From assembly GCF_029867415.1 (NCBI RefSeq), contig NC_081185.1, forward strand, positions 86,663,251 to 86,727,250: a DNA stretch of 64,000 bases, written 5' to 3'. The DNA is from Vicia villosa (Eukaryota > Streptophyta > Magnoliopsida > Fabales > Fabaceae). The notes under the pieces were generated by a model that saw only the letters and a list, made by a program, of their open reading frames with translations, was not told where the DNA came from and ran no database searches. Within the stretch, counting starts at the first letter, position 1. Every line of letters starts with the position of its first letter. Shown piece after piece: positions 60,727 through 64,000 of this stretch. A program made the translations under genes and the position numbers.

Positions 60727-62125
60727 CTACGAAACCAAAGCATAAATCTCGCCATCCGGATTTACTAAACCCATAAGGCTATCATAAAGATTTATCATCT
60801 GTATCTGATATCGATCATTCATACCAAGTGATGGAGGAGGCAGGGAAATGTCATTTGAATTTACTCCATTAGACGGAGGTCCAACAAGATCTATAGGCTC
60901 ATTTGAGCTAGGAGGGATGATGAAAGGGTGTGATACTCTATTGTAACACTCTAAGTAACCATCCATAAGCTTTCCAAGAAAATATATGTTTACTGCATTT
61001 TGTCTAATCGCATTGGTACTGCTCACCATGTTAGCTCAAACCATCCATTAACGCTAGATGGTATAATATGAACCAGTCTAGGTATGTCATAGACATAGTC
61101 AAATTGGATGAGTCATCTATCAAGTGAATAAGAAGTAACAATGGAATCTATGGTTAGTATATAGTGTCCAAATGACATCATCTAGGGTCTGAGCGTTGAT
61201 CCCCATGCATGCACTCTTGAAGACCGCTGGGATGAGAATGCTTGGAGCCCTATCTTGTGGCCTACGAGGAGTCACGTGTGATAGAACATCGATCACGCTT
61301 GTCACAAATGGACGAGACATGATCATATATCCATCGTTGTAGTAAAACATACAATTTAATCATAACAAATTAAACATACAATTTAAACATAATAAATACT
61401 TAAAAATAAAACATAATAATTAATAACTATTTATACCTGAAATAGGCTTATATAACTAGTAAGTTTCCTTATATCAAATTTAGTTGCCTCTCTAATGGCA
61501 TGATAGAGTAGCGCCACAACAACACAACCTCATGCCCAACTATGAAATCCAAGATCAACGAACAGGGCTATGTATCTCGCATCAATGTAAAAATGTGACT
61601 TATCTTCCAAAATATTGCATCCAACGAGATGCAACATCTATACCTTAGCAGACTCCTGATACATAAAATGTTCCTTCAATGGCGTATATCTCCCGAAGCC
61701 AAGAGAGAAGAAAATGAGCACCCCCATTAAACCTAAACTCTTCCTATATCATCCCTAGTGTAACCCCTAAGTATGTTTATGCACTTAAAGTCGCAATCTT
61801 GATGTTCATCAATGGATGGATGAAAATGTTATCTGCAAGTGCGAAATAGAATAGGTTTGGATACATTGTCCATGGTAATCGTCATTTCACATAATGGAAG
61901 ATGAAATCTTGATATCTCATTATGCCATCACTCAACAAAAAGCATATAACAATGGACGTCAAGCATCTTTAGCAAACAATCCACTAGCGAAAGCATGTCA
62001 GCATCATCTACCAGTGTTCTAACTTCTCGGTCATCTGCACTATTGAGAATTTCTTCAGCTTCAAACCATGAGTATGGACCTTTAATGGGATGCGGTCCTG
62101 CAATAATTAAATCATAAACCATCAA
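60727..62125 (-). pseudogene. Plant mobile domain (MAIN-like, PMD) pseudogene
   Basis: Minus-strand fragments in several frames match the order of PMD proteins. WHNEISRFHLPLCEMTIT, with a stop before Trp, is at about 61860-61940. LHLVGCNILEDKSHFYIDA and RYIALFVDLG are at about 61560-61640. Then come ALLYHAIREATKFDIR and KLTSYISLFQ (about 61440-61520) and a C-terminal VSHPFIIPPSSNEP (about 60910). Multiple stops and frameshifts rule out one protein from this copy. Plant PMD proteins include silencing factors and transposon-carried copies. An intron at about 61350-61440 is possible but unproven. Confidence 0.65.
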
Positions 62126-62218
62126 CTATTTTCAATTAACCACTTAAACATAAAATCAATCAACTTAAATTAAAATATGTATACATGTCCCAACCATAAT
62201 ATGAAGGCAACATAATTG

Positions 62219-62524
62219 TCATACCCTTTCATCAATGTAAGGCCATGACCCTCGAAGGAAGCTCTCGTATGTAGGACCATCATGATCGTAACATGTATAA
62301 TCCAGATTCAGCCCCTCCACATGCGCTTTTGGCTCAACATGATCAACACAACAATATGTGTCTCCCCAACGCTGCCTCTGGAACGTCCAGCTCTGCCTCC
62401 TCTCAAATAAAATACATGGTCCGAGAGTTTCTTTGATTGTCCTCCAATAAAAAATGGTGAGAGCTACTTTACCATTCCTAGTGCATAAATGACCATCAAC
62501 GTAACACCATTTTCCCCAACACAT
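62219..62524 (-). CDS. Unrecognised ORF upstream of the PMD pseudogene
   Basis: A 101-codon ORF starting MCWGKWCYVDGHLC, rich in Cys, Trp and Tyr. I recognise no domain. It is on the same strand and just upstream of the PMD fragments, so it may be a decayed upstream exon. The length is also compatible with chance. Confidence 0.25.
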   Translation of the reverse strand: MCWGKWCYVDGHLCTRNGKVALTIFYWRTIKETLGPCILFERRQSWTFQRQRWGDTYCCVDHVEPKAHVEGLNLDYTCYDHDGPTYESFLRGSWPYIDERV

Positions 62525-63487
<963 letters not shown>

Positions 63488-63889
63488 ACGAGACAAGAAA
63501 TGTGCGGAGGATGTTTACTCGCTTTCCGATCCAAAATTATCACCATCTCCATTACGGGGGAATATTTTTCCCCATCCCCATCCCTACAGATCTGCGTGGA
63601 GAATCGGTGATCCATGGAGATTGAATCTTAAAAAATTCTATACTTTTCGATTAAAACTATAACACTACTATTTCGTTAATTTTATTTATTTGAAAATATA
63701 TATATTTTGCATCTTTCTTTTTTTTTTTATAAATGAAAACACATCTTGCATCAATAATGAAAAATGAAAAAGCACATGCAGTTATGAAATGTTAACCACT
63801 AATTTACTAATTGAATGAAAAACATATTACTAATTGAAGTATAAGCGTTTCTCTAGTAAGAAACTCAATGAAGCTGAGTGATGCAATTA

Positions 63890-63944
63890 TTATATTAGTA
63901 TGTGAAGGAGTGATATATATATATATATATTAGTATGTGAAGGA

Positions 63945-64000
<56 letters not shown>
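63890..64000. repeat. Duplicated (AT)n unit at the window end
   Basis: TTAGTATGTGAAGGAGTGAT followed by (AT)n occurs twice (about 63895-63930 and 63931-64000). The second tract runs off the window. Confidence 0.85.

Overview
This is plant nuclear DNA: split genes, AT-rich spacers, long (AT)n tracts and many LTR retrotransposons. Very long LTRs with a tRNA-Arg-type primer site (Ogre/Tat group), Athila and Tekay-like Ty3/gypsy elements and a chloroplast ribosomal protein gene point to a legume, probably tribe Fabeae (pea, vetch, lentil). The species is inferred, not shown.

Positions 1-44204 are a stack of nested retrotransposons. The host layer is a MULE transposase pseudogene (minus strand, 44205-45000). 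An Ogre-type element C (minus; LTR 39814-44204) entered it. A Tekay-like element (minus; LTR 34110-35983, gag, protease, part of RT) sits in C. The Tekay-like element is split twice. An Athila-type element (minus, 20640-32633, target duplication ATTAC) carries gag and protease only, and itself contains a very young non-autonomous Athila-like element (plus, 23947-28975, target duplication GCTAT). To the left, a second Ogre/Tat element B (plus, 5' LTR remnant 5647-8735, 3' LTR 16054-20184) carries only gag; its 5' LTR is interrupted by the end of a further Ogre-type LTR A (1-5646). A 907-bp solo LTR (40780-41686, duplication ATAAA) lies inside a minisatellite of C's LTR.

Positions 44205-64000 are genic and DNA-transposon-rich. 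Two apparently intact genes are present: a three-exon GT77-like glycosyltransferase (50088-51303, plus) and a two-exon plastid ribosomal protein bS21c gene (53119-53907, minus). Around them lie a 1.1-kb Mutator-type MITE with a 9-bp target duplication, a long foldback element between duplicated flanks and (AT)n tracts, a GC-rich TIR element, a 631-bp TIR element, an hAT MITE with an 8-bp duplication, and a degraded OTU-type MULE transposase (54502-60480). That MULE is interrupted by the hAT MITE and by a 2.8-kb solo LTR (duplication GGTTA), which contains its own 183-bp Mutator-type MITE. A plant-mobile-domain pseudogene (60727-62125, minus) and (AT)n tracts end the window.

The two genes show no functional link. 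The most interesting signals are structural: a five-hairpin array in the B LTR, a conserved hairpin and palindrome just after the stop codon in two Athila-type elements, paired tRNA-like cassettes in an Ogre-type LTR, a U5 motif shared by three otherwise dissimilar LTRs, and a common motif-cluster module in LTRs of different lineages. No element in the window has a complete pol, so all visible copies look non-autonomous, truncated or dead.
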